Of a stretch of DNA of 64,000 nt, positions 46,138-56,657 are shown piece after piece (position 1 is the stretch's first letter; each line of letters starts with the position of its first letter). Location of the stretch: positions 17,937 to 81,936 of the forward strand of contig JAURFB010000001.1 in assembly GCA_030827165.1 (NCBI GenBank). Reading direction: 5' to 3'. Under the pieces are notes generated by a model. The model was not told where the DNA came from. It made no database searches and worked only from the letters and a program-made list of their open reading frames with translations. Both the position numbers and the translations under genes were made by a program. The DNA comes from Marivivens sp. Lineage in GTDB: Bacteria > Pseudomonadota > Alphaproteobacteria > Rhodobacterales > Rhodobacteraceae.

Positions 46138-46809
46138 ATGATCGACCAGCAGCCCGACCTCGATTGGCGCGACGAAATGATCCCCGTCTCGCGCCGGTTC
46201 GACGATCCCTATTTCTCGCTCGACAATGGGCTCGAGGAAACGCGGCATGTGTTTCTGGCGGGCAACGACCTGCCGGCGCGGTTTGCGGACGGGTTCCAGA
46301 TTGCCGAACTTGGCTTTGGCACCGGCCTCAATTTCCTTGTGACGTTGGGCGCGTGGCGGCAGAGCGGCACACCGGGCCGCTTCCATTTCACCACATTCGA
46401 AGCCTTCCCGATCGCCGCCGCCGACCGAGCGCGCGCGCTGGCGGCTTTCCCCGAACTTGGGACGCTGCGTGACGAGCTGGCTCGCGCCCTCGCCTCCGGC
46501 CCCGGCCCCCATGATTTCCGGGATGCCACCCTCACCATCGTCCTCGGCGACGCCCGCCAGACCCTGCCCGCCCAGACCTTCGGCGCCGACGCGTGGTTCC
46601 TTGACGGCTTTTCCCCCGCCAAGAACCCCGAGCTTTGGGGCGAGGGCCTCTTGGCCGAAGTCGGGCGGCTGACTGGTCCGGGCGGCACTGCTGCGACATA
46701 TACGGCCGCTGGCCATGTCCGCCGGGCGCTGGCTGATGCGGGCTTTGACGTGACCCGCGTCGCGGGCTATGGCCGCAAGAGACACATGACGCGCGCAAGG
46801 AAGCCCTGA
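46138..46809 (+). CDS. mnmD: tRNA (5-methylaminomethyl-2-thiouridine)(34)-methyltransferase MnmD
   Basis: DDPYFSLDNGLEETRHVFLAGNDLPARF, IAELGFGTGLNFLVTL, DAWFLDGFSPAKNPELW. Confidence 0.92.
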   Translation: MIDQQPDLDWRDEMIPVSRRFDDPYFSLDNGLEETRHVFLAGNDLPARFADGFQIAELGFGTGLNFLVTLGAWRQSGTPGRFHFTTFEAFPIAAADRARALAAFPELGTLRDELARALASGPGPHDFRDATLTIVLGDARQTLPAQTFGADAWFLDGFSPAKNPELWGEGLLAEVGRLTGPGGTAATYTAAGHVRRALADAGFDVTRVAGYGRKRHMTRARKP

Positions 46810-47675
46810 TGCAGTCGAATACCCGCCTTGGCATCTGGCTGATGATCGCCACGACCTTTGTCTTTGCGATGCAAGACGGGATCAGCCGCTACCTTGCCAG
46901 CCATTACAACGTCTTCATGGTGGTGATGATCCGGTACTGGTTCTTTGCCGCCTTCGTGATGGTGCTGGCAAGCCGCAAGGAGGGCTCGATCCGTGCCGCC
47001 GCGGCGACGACCCAGCCATTTCTCCAGATCTTCCGCGGGGTTCTTCTGGCGGCCGAAATCTGCGTGATGGTGCTGGCCTTCGTGAAACTTGGCCTTGTCG
47101 AAAGCCACGCGATCTTTGCCGCCTATCCGCTCTTGGTTGCCGCGCTTTCGGGGCCTGTCTTGGGCGAGACCGTAGGCTGGCGGCGCTGGGCGGCGATTGG
47201 CGTGGGGTTCATCGGGGTTCTCGTGATCCTCGAACCGGGGATTGCCGTCTTCTCGCCCGTCGCGATCATCCCGATGATGTCGGCCCTGATGTTTGCGCTC
47301 TACGGCCTTCTGACCCGATATGCCGCCCGCAAGGACAGCGCCGCGACCTCGTTTTTCTGGACAGGCGTTTCCGGCGCTGTGGTGATGACGGCGGTGGGTG
47401 TTTTCCACTGGGAGCCCATGACAGCCTATGACTGGATGTGGATGGCGCTCTTGTGCGTGACCGGAGCGACGGCACATTACCTGCTGATCAAATGTTACGA
47501 GGTGGCCGAAGCGAGCGCCGTGCAGCCCTTCGCCTATCTTCAGCTTGTCTGGGCCTCGGCGCTTGGCATTTTCGTTTTCAGCGAGACCGTGCGCCTCAAC
47601 GTGGCAATCGGCGCGGCCATCGTCGTCAGCGCCGGCCTTTTCACCCTGTGGCGCGAGCGCCGCAAGCACGCTTGA
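46809..47675 (+). CDS. DMT/EamA family transporter
   Basis: About 10 TM segments; two EamA-like repeats. Confidence 0.9.
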   Translation: MQSNTRLGIWLMIATTFVFAMQDGISRYLASHYNVFMVVMIRYWFFAAFVMVLASRKEGSIRAAAATTQPFLQIFRGVLLAAEICVMVLAFVKLGLVESHAIFAAYPLLVAALSGPVLGETVGWRRWAAIGVGFIGVLVILEPGIAVFSPVAIIPMMSALMFALYGLLTRYAARKDSAATSFFWTGVSGAVVMTAVGVFHWEPMTAYDWMWMALLCVTGATAHYLLIKCYEVAEASAVQPFAYLQLVWASALGIFVFSETVRLNVAIGAAIVVSAGLFTLWRERRKHA

Positions 47676-49727
47676 TCAAGGGCGCGCCTGCGGACGCGGG
47701 CTTGAGCCCGGAGCCGTTGGCAAAGCAGGTTGTGGGGCCGGAGCCCCCTCGGAAGCAGGCCGGGCGCGGGGCCTGATCAGCGGCTTTTCCCCGATCAGAA
47801 GCTCGGCAAAGCGGATCGTGCCGGTCTGCCCACTCAGTCGGGCACGATAGATCGGAATCGCTTCGGTCACACGCTGGACATAGTTGCGGGTTTCCTTGAA
47901 CGGAATCATCTCGATCCAGTCAACAATGTCGATCTGCCCTTGCCGCGGATCTCCTCTGGCGTCCATCCATTCCAGAGGGCGGCGCGGTCCGGCATTGTAC
48001 CCGGCGGCGATCATGACCGGCGAAGGCCCGAAGCGTTCCTCAAGATCGGCCAGATAGCGGGCGCCGAGTGTGGCGTTGTATTCCCAATCGTTCACCAGAC
48101 GCCACTTGTCATAGTCGAGCCCGAGATCACGGGCGACCATCTCGGCCGTGCCGGGCATCACCTGCATAAGTCCCAAAGCACCGACAGGACTGCCCACGGT
48201 CGCGTTGAATTCCGATTCGCGCCGGGCGACCGAGAGCGCAAGCTCGGGGCTTACCGGCAGGTCCATTTCGGCCAGCGGGTGGATGGGGAAATAGGCCGCC
48301 GGGATCAGGATGCCGCGATCGAGCGCCGTCTTGGCCACCAGGAGACGGAAGAACGGCTCGTTCATCGCCGCGAGAATTTGATCGAGCTGGCCAAGCTCGG
48401 TCCGGTCAAGCTGGCGGGCAAGCTGGAGAAAGAATACCACCGCGCCGCTGCGCTGGCCTGCGCTCAGAAGCGTAAGCGCGGCGCGGGCGGTGTCAGTGCC
48501 GACAAAGGGGGCCTGCCGCCAATCGGGAAAAACTTCGCGCCCCGCCAAATCGGGATCGAGCGACAGGCCAAGGCGTTCGGCCGCCAGAAGCCCGTAGAAG
48601 GCTGTCTGGAAATGAGCCGCGCCCGCGTAAGCCGCAGCAGCAGAGACCTGATCGCCCCGCCGCTCGTGGGCGCGGCCCAGCCAGTAGCCAGCACGCGACA
48701 TCGAGATCGGCCCGCTCACCGCGCGGGCCATCGCGTCGAAATGGGCGATGGCCGAGGCCGGATCGGCAAGGAAACGCAGCGCGATATAACCAGTGAGCCA
48801 TTCGAGATCAGCGAAGGCTTCGCCGTCGGCGGCACTCAGCTGGTGCTGGCGGGCGACCTCATAGGCGCGGCCATAATCGCCCTCGCGCATCAGCCATCGC
48901 GCCACGGTGCTGCGGCTCCCCGCCCAACGCGCGGGCTGGCCGAGGGCGGCCGCGGATCCATTGCGCGACAGCACGAAGGCCGCCGCCTCGGTATAATCGC
49001 CACGGGCGGTCAGATGGTTGAACCGGGCAAGGGCAACGCCGGGGGTCTCGCGCTCGGTGGCGGGAAGAGCGGCATAGAGACGGTCCGCATCCGCCGCCCC
49101 ACGCTGCAGCGCGATCCGCGCCGCCAGAGCAGGCTTGTCGCGGGCGGGGACCAGATCGAGCACCGCCAACGCATCGCCCGTGCGCCCCGCCCAAAGCGCG
49201 GCATCGGCGCGTTCGGTGTGATGCGGCGCGAGGCTTCTGCCATAGGCGCCGAGCAAGGCCGCCTGCCCCTCCTCGGTCAGCGAAACGCCGCGCCAGATCT
49301 CGCGCAGCATCTTGGCCGCGCCATCGGTATCCCCCTGTGCCGAATGGGCGTTGATCAGCTTGACCGCCCCTTCGCCGGTTTGCGGCTGCGCCCCTGCGAA
49401 GAACGCGACGACATCGCTGGCCGGTGTCCCGACGGGAATCGCGAGTTCGCCTTGCGCGCGCAACCTCTCAAGGCCAGGCCAATCAGGACGGCGGGCAAGG
49501 AAATCACGGTAGACCGTGTAGGGCGCGGTCGATTCCTCGGCGCGAAGCCAAGTCCAGATCAACAGGTCTTGGGTCAGTGCATCGCTTTGCGGAAGCTGGG
49601 CGTTTGCTGCCGGCCAATCCGATTTGGCTGCCGCCTCGAACGCGGACGGCAGCGACTGCGCCACAAGTGGCTGCGCCGCGCCTGTCCCGAGAAGGATGGC
49701 ACACAAAAGAAGGCTGCGAAGGCCCAT
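47676..49727 (-). CDS. Soluble lytic murein transglycosylase
   Basis: LALSVARRESEFNATVGSPVGALGLMQVMPGTAEMVAR, AAGYNAGPRRPLEW, IPFKETRNYVQRVTEA. Confidence 0.95.
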   Translation of the reverse strand: MGLRSLLLCAILLGTGAAQPLVAQSLPSAFEAAAKSDWPAANAQLPQSDALTQDLLIWTWLRAEESTAPYTVYRDFLARRPDWPGLERLRAQGELAIPVGTPASDVVAFFAGAQPQTGEGAVKLINAHSAQGDTDGAAKMLREIWRGVSLTEEGQAALLGAYGRSLAPHHTERADAALWAGRTGDALAVLDLVPARDKPALAARIALQRGAADADRLYAALPATERETPGVALARFNHLTARGDYTEAAAFVLSRNGSAAALGQPARWAGSRSTVARWLMREGDYGRAYEVARQHQLSAADGEAFADLEWLTGYIALRFLADPASAIAHFDAMARAVSGPISMSRAGYWLGRAHERRGDQVSAAAAYAGAAHFQTAFYGLLAAERLGLSLDPDLAGREVFPDWRQAPFVGTDTARAALTLLSAGQRSGAVVFFLQLARQLDRTELGQLDQILAAMNEPFFRLLVAKTALDRGILIPAAYFPIHPLAEMDLPVSPELALSVARRESEFNATVGSPVGALGLMQVMPGTAEMVARDLGLDYDKWRLVNDWEYNATLGARYLADLEERFGPSPVMIAAGYNAGPRRPLEWMDARGDPRQGQIDIVDWIEMIPFKETRNYVQRVTEAIPIYRARLSGQTGTIRFAELLIGEKPLIRPRARPASEGAPAPQPALPTAPGSSPRPQARP

Positions 49728-49870
49728 GATTGTCTTTCTGCTCGTTTTTCCAAAAGGTAGCGGCCCCATTGGCCGTGGCAATGGGAATCTTGGCAATCGG
49801 CGGAAACCCGTCTAGGTTCCGCGCGATTTCACATCGGGCGAGTCAGCCCGGCAACCAAAGGAAGCGCGTC

Positions 49871-50743
49871 ATGATCAAAGGGTCTCTCCCCGCCCTCGTC
49901 ACGCCGTTCAGGAACGGCCAGCTGGATCTCGACACGCTCAAGAAACTTGTCGAGTGGCATGTCGAGCAAGGGAGCCACGGCCTCGTGCCGGTTGGCACGA
50001 CAGGCGAGAGCCCGACCCTGAGCCACAAAGAACATGATCTTGTGGTGCAAACCGTCATCAAGGTTGCGGCAGGCCGCATCCCGGTCATTGCCGGCGCGGG
50101 ATCGAACAACACCATCGAAACCGTCCGCCTCGTCACCGCCGCCAAGAAGGCCGGCGCCGACGCCGCGCTTGTCGTGACGCCCTATTACAACAAGCCGACC
50201 CAGCGCGGCCTCATCGCCCATTATGAAGAGGCCGCCAAGTGCGGCCTGCCGATCATCATCTACAACATCCCCGGCCGCTCGGTCGTCGATATCGCCCCCG
50301 CGACGATGGGCGAGCTTGCCAAGCTGCCGATGATCGTTGGCGTCAAGGACGCGACCGGCGATCTCAGCCGCGTGCCAAAGCAGCGCATCACCTGCGGGAC
50401 GGATTTCATCCAGCTTTCCGGCGAGGACGCAACCGCGCTCGGCTTTAACGCGCATGGCGGTATCGGCTGCATTTCGGTGACAGCCAACGTGGCGCCCAAG
50501 CTCTGTGCCGAGTTTCAGCAAGCAACCCTCGCGGGCGATTACAAAACCGCGCTCGACTATCAGGACCGGCTCATGCCGCTGCATGAGGCGATCTTTATCG
50601 AGCCCGGTGTTGCCGGTGCGAAATACGGCCTGTCGCTCCTCGGGATGTGTTCGGACGAGGTCCGCTCGCCCCTGACCACCCTGACGGACGAGACCAAGGA
50701 CCGCATCCGCGCCGCGATGGTCCACGCCGGCCTGATCAACTGA
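49871..50743 (+). CDS. dapA: 4-hydroxy-tetrahydrodipicolinate synthase
   Basis: [59 protein letters not shown]. Confidence 0.97.
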   Translation: MIKGSLPALVTPFRNGQLDLDTLKKLVEWHVEQGSHGLVPVGTTGESPTLSHKEHDLVVQTVIKVAAGRIPVIAGAGSNNTIETVRLVTAAKKAGADAALVVTPYYNKPTQRGLIAHYEEAAKCGLPIIIYNIPGRSVVDIAPATMGELAKLPMIVGVKDATGDLSRVPKQRITCGTDFIQLSGEDATALGFNAHGGIGCISVTANVAPKLCAEFQQATLAGDYKTALDYQDRLMPLHEAIFIEPGVAGAKYGLSLLGMCSDEVRSPLTTLTDETKDRIRAAMVHAGLIN

Positions 50744-50787
50744 GCCAGTTTCGCCATCTGAGCGACAACCTGCGCGGCAGCCTTTTC

Positions 50788-51615
50788 ATGGTTGCCGCAA
50801 TGGCCGGGTTTGCAGTTGAGGATATGCTTCTCAAGGCCGCCGCACAGACGATCGGCCTTGGGCAAATCCTCTTGATGTTTGGCATCGCAGGTCTTGCAGG
50901 CTTTGCCGTCCTCACCCGCCGCCAAGGCCGCCCGATTTGGGACAGGGCCTATCTTGGCCGCGCGATCCTGATCCGGTCGGTGTTTGAGGTCACGGGGCGA
51001 ATATTCTATGCGCTCGCCTTCGTCCTGACCCCTTTGACTTCTGCAACCGCGATCCTTCAGGCGACCCCGCTTGTCGTGGTCGGCGGCGCCGCGATCTTTC
51101 TGGGCGAGCGCGTCGGTTGGCGGCGCTGGACAGCGATCCTCGTCGGATTGGGTGGGGTGATGATGATCCTGAGGCCGGGGCTTGAGGGCTTCAGCCCGCT
51201 GTCGATCCTTGCTGTGATCGGCATGATCGGCTTCGCCGGGCGTGATCTTGCCACCCGCGCCGCGCCGCCGCAGCTGAGCGCGATGCAGCTTGGCATATGC
51301 GGCTTTGCGATGCTTTCGGTCGCTGGCGCGATCCTGATGATCTGGACCGGCGGTCCGGTTGTGCCGGACCTTCCCGCATTCGCCTTTGTCAGCGGGGCAA
51401 CGGTGTTTGGCGTTTTCGCCTATTTCATGCTGACCCTCGCCATGCGGACGGGCGAGGTCGGTGCGGTGACGCCGTTCCGCTATTCGCGGCTTCTCTTCGG
51501 AATGGGTCTGGGCGTTCTTGTTTTCGGCGAAAGACCCGACCTTCTCACCATCCTTGGGGCGCTCGTGATTGCGTTCAGCGGCACTTTCGCGCTCCTGCGC
51601 GCCCGCCGGATCTAG
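50788..51615 (+). CDS. DMT/EamA family transporter (start uncertain; could begin nearer 50740)
   Basis: About 10 TM segments; TSATAILQATPLVVVGGAAIFLGERVGWRRW. Confidence 0.88.
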   Translation: MVAAMAGFAVEDMLLKAAAQTIGLGQILLMFGIAGLAGFAVLTRRQGRPIWDRAYLGRAILIRSVFEVTGRIFYALAFVLTPLTSATAILQATPLVVVGGAAIFLGERVGWRRWTAILVGLGGVMMILRPGLEGFSPLSILAVIGMIGFAGRDLATRAAPPQLSAMQLGICGFAMLSVAGAILMIWTGGPVVPDLPAFAFVSGATVFGVFAYFMLTLAMRTGEVGAVTPFRYSRLLFGMGLGVLVFGERPDLLTILGALVIAFSGTFALLRARRI

Positions 51616-52811
51616 GTCCGCAGCCAGCCGGAGGCATAGCGAATGCCGCCAAGCCCTGCGAAAGTTGCGAGCCGCTCGACCTCGGCAGTCAATCGCGCGA
51701 TGCGGCCCTTGCCCATCGGAACGCCTTGCTCGGGCCAGAAGGCCGTGACGTCAAGAATGCCGGCTGCACGGTCGGCTTTGGCGTCGATCCGGCCGATCAT
51801 CCGGTCGCCCTCCATCACCGGAAAGACATAGTAGCCAAAGACCCGCTTCGGCGCGGGGACGAAGATCTCGATCCGATAGCTGAAGCCAAAGAGCCGCTCG
51901 GCGCGGCCCCGGTCGCGCAGTGCGGGATCGAAGGGCGAAAGGATGCGAACGCGGCTTGAAGGGTCCGGGGCAGTTTCGCTTAGAAAATCAGGACGGGCGA
52001 ACGAGCGGCGGGGTTTGCCGTCCACCCCTTCGACATCCACCTCGATCAGCCGCCCGGCCCTGAGTTCAGCGGCGCACCATTCCCGCGCCTCGGCGGGTGT
52101 GACGAGCGCATAGAAGGCCGCCACCTCGCCGCTTGTGGCAAAGCCAAGCCTCTCGATTGCGGTCCGGCAGGCCCAATCTATGGTCTCTTCGGGCGAAACC
52201 GATTGCTGCCGTTGGCTCTCGGGGATTACCCGGTCCGTGAGGTCATAGACCTTCTGAAAACCCTCGCGCCGCGCCACGGAAATCTCGCCCGTGTGCCACA
52301 GGTATTCGAGAGCGGCCTTCGAAGGATGCCAATCCCACCAGCCCCCCGATGACGTGCCATCGCCCTCGGCCAGATCGCCGCTCTTGCAGGCGCCCTCGGC
52401 ATCAATGTGTGCCAGCACCTCGTCGATCCTTGCGTGAAAATCGGTGCCTTGCCAGTCCTCCCAGCGGGCCTTGAGCCTTTCCTTGTTGTGGTCAAATCGG
52501 CGGCGCCAATAGGGAAAGCTCTCGATCGGGATCGTCGAGGCATCGTGGGTCCAATGTTCGAAAAGGCGCCTGTCGCGGTCGTGCAGGCGGGCCAGCGCGG
52601 GCGGGCGGTATTGCTGGCGGCGCGACCAGAGGATCATGTCATGAGCGCGCGCGACGGTGTTCACGCTGTCCAGTTGAACAAAGCCGAGGTTGCCGATCAC
52701 TGCATCCAGGTCGGCCCCCTTGCCAGGGCCGGTCGGGGCGTCGATCAGGTTATGCATGCCAAGGAAGATCCGGCGCGCAGACTGGTTCGCAACAAGAGGA
52801 CGTGACGCCAC
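51612..52811 (-). CDS. Winged helix protein, YcaQ-like (HTH_42; putative DNA glycosylase)
   Basis: LGFVQLDSVNTVARAHDMILWSRR, FEHWTHDASTIPIESFPYW. Confidence 0.87.
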   Translation of the reverse strand: MASRPLVANQSARRIFLGMHNLIDAPTGPGKGADLDAVIGNLGFVQLDSVNTVARAHDMILWSRRQQYRPPALARLHDRDRRLFEHWTHDASTIPIESFPYWRRRFDHNKERLKARWEDWQGTDFHARIDEVLAHIDAEGACKSGDLAEGDGTSSGGWWDWHPSKAALEYLWHTGEISVARREGFQKVYDLTDRVIPESQRQQSVSPEETIDWACRTAIERLGFATSGEVAAFYALVTPAEAREWCAAELRAGRLIEVDVEGVDGKPRRSFARPDFLSETAPDPSSRVRILSPFDPALRDRGRAERLFGFSYRIEIFVPAPKRVFGYYVFPVMEGDRMIGRIDAKADRAAGILDVTAFWPEQGVPMGKGRIARLTAEVERLATFAGLGGIRYASGWLRT

Positions 52812-53251
52812 TATTTCCCCCTGATCGCATCAAGCTGGCTGTTGCGGACAACCCGCAGCGCTTCGACCAGGAGGGCCGTCAGAAGCCCCATGTTGAGAAG
52901 CCCGTTTGCCGCCGCCATGCCCCCGAGAAGGCGCCATTCCTGAGGCAAGAGAATGTCGCCAAAGCCGAGGGTCGTGAAAGCCACTAGCGAGAAATAGACG
53001 GATGTCTCGAGTGTCTCGAATACCCCCAGCCCGATCAGCGCGGCCGCCCACATCCAGACCCCTGCCGTGATCTGCCCCAGTATCCAGATCGCCGCCACGC
53101 CGAGGATCAGCCCAAGTTTGGGCCGGTGCGGTTTGCGCGAGAGGTAGGGGCGAAAACGGACAAGAAAAACCTCCATTGCCCAGAAGCTTACTCCGGCGAT
53201 CAGGATCGACGCGATCATCAGGACCGATCCGATGGTGATCTGAACAAACAT
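52811..53251 (-). CDS. Ion channel family protein (K+ channel pore-like)
   Basis: [36 protein letters not shown] pore/selectivity-filter-like TTLGFGD. Confidence 0.85.
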   Translation of the reverse strand: MFVQITIGSVLMIASILIAGVSFWAMEVFLVRFRPYLSRKPHRPKLGLILGVAAIWILGQITAGVWMWAAALIGLGVFETLETSVYFSLVAFTTLGFGDILLPQEWRLLGGMAAANGLLNMGLLTALLVEALRVVRNSQLDAIRGK

Positions 53252-53352
53252 CTTTCCCTCACCTGCTTTGGGCCGAGAATAACGCCCCCTCGCGCCAAGG
53301 CCAGCGCCGAGTGCTTGCCCCGCGCGTCTTCCTCGCATATCTCAGCCCGATC

Positions 53353-53829
53353 ATGGCCAAGAAACCGGAAAACAAGAATTACAAGGTGATCGCCGAGAAC
53401 CGGCGTGCCCGATACGATTTTGCCATCGAGAGCGATCTCGAGGTCGGCATCATTCTGATGGGGTCCGAGGTCAAATCGCTGCGCACCGGGCAATCCAACA
53501 TCGCCGAGAGCTATGCCAGCGTCGAGAACGGCGAGCTGTGGCTCACCAATGCCTATATCGCCCCCTATGATCCGGCCAAGACCTGGGGCCATGAACCACG
53601 GCAACGGCGCAAGCTTCTGGTTTCGCGCAAGGAAATGGCGCGGCTCTGGTCGGCAACCCAGCGCGAGGGGATGACCCTTGTGCCTTTGGTCATGTATTTC
53701 AACGATCGTGGCCTGGTGAAGCTCAAGATCGGTGTCGCAAAGGGTAAGAAGAACCACGACAAACGCGCCAGCGACGCGAAACGCGACTGGGGCCGCCAGA
53801 AGCAACGGCTTCTCAAACATGGCGAGTGA
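53353..53829 (+). CDS. smpB: SsrA-binding protein SmpB
   Basis: [67 protein letters not shown]. Confidence 0.97.
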   Translation: MAKKPENKNYKVIAENRRARYDFAIESDLEVGIILMGSEVKSLRTGQSNIAESYASVENGELWLTNAYIAPYDPAKTWGHEPRQRRKLLVSRKEMARLWSATQREGMTLVPLVMYFNDRGLVKLKIGVAKGKKNHDKRASDAKRDWGRQKQRLLKHGE

Positions 53830-53887
53830 GACTCGAAATTCTGATTTCTCGTGCTAGGCTTGGCAATTGAGTTCGAGGGAATGCCGA

Positions 53888-54748
53888 ATGTCTCAGGATT
53901 TGCCCAAGCGGTCAGTCGTCTATGAAGGCCCAATCAACAACACGACGATCTGGGAACGTTTTGCCCTGCGCACCGGCGATATTCTGGTGGTGACGCCGCC
54001 GAAATGCGGCACCACATGGACCCAGATCATCGTCACAAGCATCATCCACGGTCGCTCGCTGAGCGGCGACGAGATGGATGAATATTCGACCTGGCTCGAT
54101 GCCGGGTTTCGCGACAGGGACGAACGGGCAGCCTTTCTTGACGCCCAGACGGAACGGCGATGCATAAAGAGCCACTCGCCCTTGGACGGCATCACCTATG
54201 ATCCGCGCTGCACCTACTTTGCCGTCTACCGCCATCCGATCGACGTGCATTTCTCGATGCGGAAACATCAAGAGAACATGACGCTCGATCTGCTGACCGC
54301 GCGCTATCCCGAGGACATCCACGAAGCCTTCCGGATGTTCCTTGAGGATGAGTTGTATCACGGGGCCACCGACGCGTTGGACCTGCATTCGATTGTCCAC
54401 CACTACAAGACCTTAAAGACGTGGGCCCATCTGCCCAACATCCACCTTCTTCATTACGCCGACCTGACGGCCGATCTCGACGGTCAGGTGCGGAGGATTG
54501 CGGGGTGCATGGGCTATGACCGCGACGATCCGCTCATGGACGAGGTGATCAACGGGTCAACCTTTGCCTCGGTGAAGGCCAAGGCCATCGAGGACGCCAA
54601 GAAATCGACCGGCGGCATATTCCTCAAGCCCGAGGAATTCTTTCAAAGCGGCACTTCGAACAAATGGGTTGGCCGACTGACCGATGCCGAGATCGCGGCC
54701 TTCGACGCGCGGATGAACGAGCTTTTGCCAGAAGACGAGGTTGTGTAG
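53888..54748 (+). CDS. Sulfotransferase family protein (copy 1; apparently shortened by an amber codon)
   Basis: VVTPPKCGTTWTQIIVTSIIHGR 5'-PSB-like loop, YRHPIDVHFSMRKH; in-frame homology to copy 2 continues past the stop. Confidence 0.9.
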   Translation: MSQDLPKRSVVYEGPINNTTIWERFALRTGDILVVTPPKCGTTWTQIIVTSIIHGRSLSGDEMDEYSTWLDAGFRDRDERAAFLDAQTERRCIKSHSPLDGITYDPRCTYFAVYRHPIDVHFSMRKHQENMTLDLLTARYPEDIHEAFRMFLEDELYHGATDALDLHSIVHHYKTLKTWAHLPNIHLLHYADLTADLDGQVRRIAGCMGYDRDDPLMDEVINGSTFASVKAKAIEDAKKSTGGIFLKPEEFFQSGTSNKWVGRLTDAEIAAFDARMNELLPEDEVV

Positions 54749-54816
54749 CTTCTTTGGGGGGCCAAGGGCAAGCCCTAGCCGGGCCGATATTTGAGTATGG
54801 AATTTGAGGACCGCCA

Positions 54817-55701
54817 ATGAATTTGCCACAACGGACCGCCCATTACGAAGGCCCGCTGACGACGACCGGCATTTGGGACCATTTTCAACTTCGCGACGAC
54901 GACGTTCTCGTGATCACCCCGCCCAAATGCGGCACGACGTGGAGCCAGATCATCATCACCAGCCTGATCGCTGGACGGCCCCTCGACCCACGTGAGATGG
55001 GCCAGGTGTCGACTTGGCTCGACTGCGCGCTCGATGATCCGGTCGGCAATATGGAGGCCTACGACAAGCAGGATTTTCGACGCTGCATCAAGAGCCATAC
55101 CCCGTTTGACGGGGTGCCCTACGATCCGCGCTGCACCTATATCGCCGTCTATCGCCATCCCATTGATGTTCATTATTCGATGCGCGTGCACGCAAGTCAT
55201 ATGGAAACCGATATCGTGCGCCGGCGGTATCCGGACGACCCGCGCGAGGCGTTTCGGATGTTCCTCGAGGACGAGCTCTATGACGGAGCGAACGACGCGA
55301 TCGACCTGCATTCCATCGTCTATCAATTCAAGTCGTTCAAGAAGTGGGACCACCTGCCGAATTTCCACATCTTTCATTATGCCGACATGAAGGCCGATCT
55401 GCACGGCACAGTCGCACGCTTTGCCCGCATACTGGGCATGGATGCTTCCGGCCCGCTGGTTGATCAGATCGCGCAGGACACGAGCTTTGCCAGCCTCAAG
55501 AAGAAAGCCATCGAGGGCGACAAGTCGGTCGATGGGGATATTTCGTATCTCAGTGCCAAATTCTTCGACAGCGGCACCTCGAACAAGTGGGAGGGCAAGC
55601 TTTCGGACGATCAGCTTGCCGCCTTTGACGCACGGATGCGCACGCTTTTGCCCGAGGATCAGATTGCGTGGCTTCTGTGGGGTGCCAAAGGCCAGCCCTG
55701 A
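54817..55701 (+). CDS. Sulfotransferase family protein (copy 2)
   Basis: VITPPKCGTTWSQIIITSLIAGR, YRHPIDVHYSMRVHASH; closely similar to the upstream gene. Confidence 0.92.
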   Translation: MNLPQRTAHYEGPLTTTGIWDHFQLRDDDVLVITPPKCGTTWSQIIITSLIAGRPLDPREMGQVSTWLDCALDDPVGNMEAYDKQDFRRCIKSHTPFDGVPYDPRCTYIAVYRHPIDVHYSMRVHASHMETDIVRRRYPDDPREAFRMFLEDELYDGANDAIDLHSIVYQFKSFKKWDHLPNFHIFHYADMKADLHGTVARFARILGMDASGPLVDQIAQDTSFASLKKKAIEGDKSVDGDISYLSAKFFDSGTSNKWEGKLSDDQLAAFDARMRTLLPEDQIAWLLWGAKGQP

Positions 55702-55790
55702 CGCCGCACCCGCGATTCCGATCCTTGCCTGTCGGCCCCCTTGCGGGTAGTCACGGGGCCGACCCGATTGCTGCGGAAAAGGGGCAAGCC

Positions 55791-56657
55791 ATGAGCGTGC
55801 AGGATCACTCCAACCCCAAGACCCTCGTATCGACCGCCTGGCTCGAGGCGCATCTGCGCGACCCCGATCTGCGGATTCTCGATGCTTCGTGGTATTTGCC
55901 GACCGAGAACCGCAACCCCAAGGCCGAATACCTCGAGCGCCATATTCCGGGTGCGCGGTTCTTCGATATCGACGAGATTTCCGATCTGCGGTCGGACCTG
56001 CCGCACATGGTCCCTCCGGTGGAAAAATTCATGAGCCGGATGCGGGCGATGGGTGTGGGCGATGGGCACCAGATCGTCGTCTATGACGGCGCGGGGCTTT
56101 TCTCGGCGGCCCGCGTCTGGTGGCTTTTCCGGCTCATGGGCAAGACCGACATCGCCGTCCTTGACGGTGGCCTGCCCAAATGGCTTGCCGAAGGGCGCCC
56201 CGTGGACGACGACGATCCGGTGATCCGCGACCGGCACATGACCGTGACCCGCCAGAACCAGATGGTGAAAGACGTCACGCAAGTCGCCCGCGCCTCCAAG
56301 CTGGGGGATTTCGAGATTATCGACGCCCGCGCCCCCGCCCGTTTCCGCGGCGAAGCGCTCGAGCCGCGTGCCGGCCTGCGTTCTGGCCACATTCCGGGCT
56401 CGCGCAATGTGTTTTTCAAAGACCTTCTGAAAGCCGATGGCACGATGAAAGGCGCCGCCGACATCCGCGCGGCGTTCGAGGCGGCTGGTGTCGATCTGAA
56501 CAAGCCCGCAATCTGCACCTGCGGATCGGGCGTGACTGCTGCGGTCCTTGCGCTTGGCCTTGAACTCACCGGCAAGCGCGATCACTCGATCTACGATGGC
56601 TCATGGTCCGAATGGGGCATGTATGCCGACCTTCCTATCGCAACCGGAGAAGCCTGA
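55791..56657 (+). CDS. sseA: 3-mercaptopyruvate sulfurtransferase
   Basis: Two rhodanese domains; active-site loop CTCGSGVTAAVLALGLELTG. Confidence 0.94.
   Translation: MSVQDHSNPKTLVSTAWLEAHLRDPDLRILDASWYLPTENRNPKAEYLERHIPGARFFDIDEISDLRSDLPHMVPPVEKFMSRMRAMGVGDGHQIVVYDGAGLFSAARVWWLFRLMGKTDIAVLDGGLPKWLAEGRPVDDDDPVIRDRHMTVTRQNQMVKDVTQVARASKLGDFEIIDARAPARFRGEALEPRAGLRSGHIPGSRNVFFKDLLKADGTMKGAADIRAAFEAAGVDLNKPAICTCGSGVTAAVLALGLELTGKRDHSIYDGSWSEWGMYADLPIATGEA

Noticed and set aside
47730-49760. 676-aa + ORF opposite the lytic transglycosylase
   Set aside because: Antisense shadow ORF with biased composition and no family motifs.
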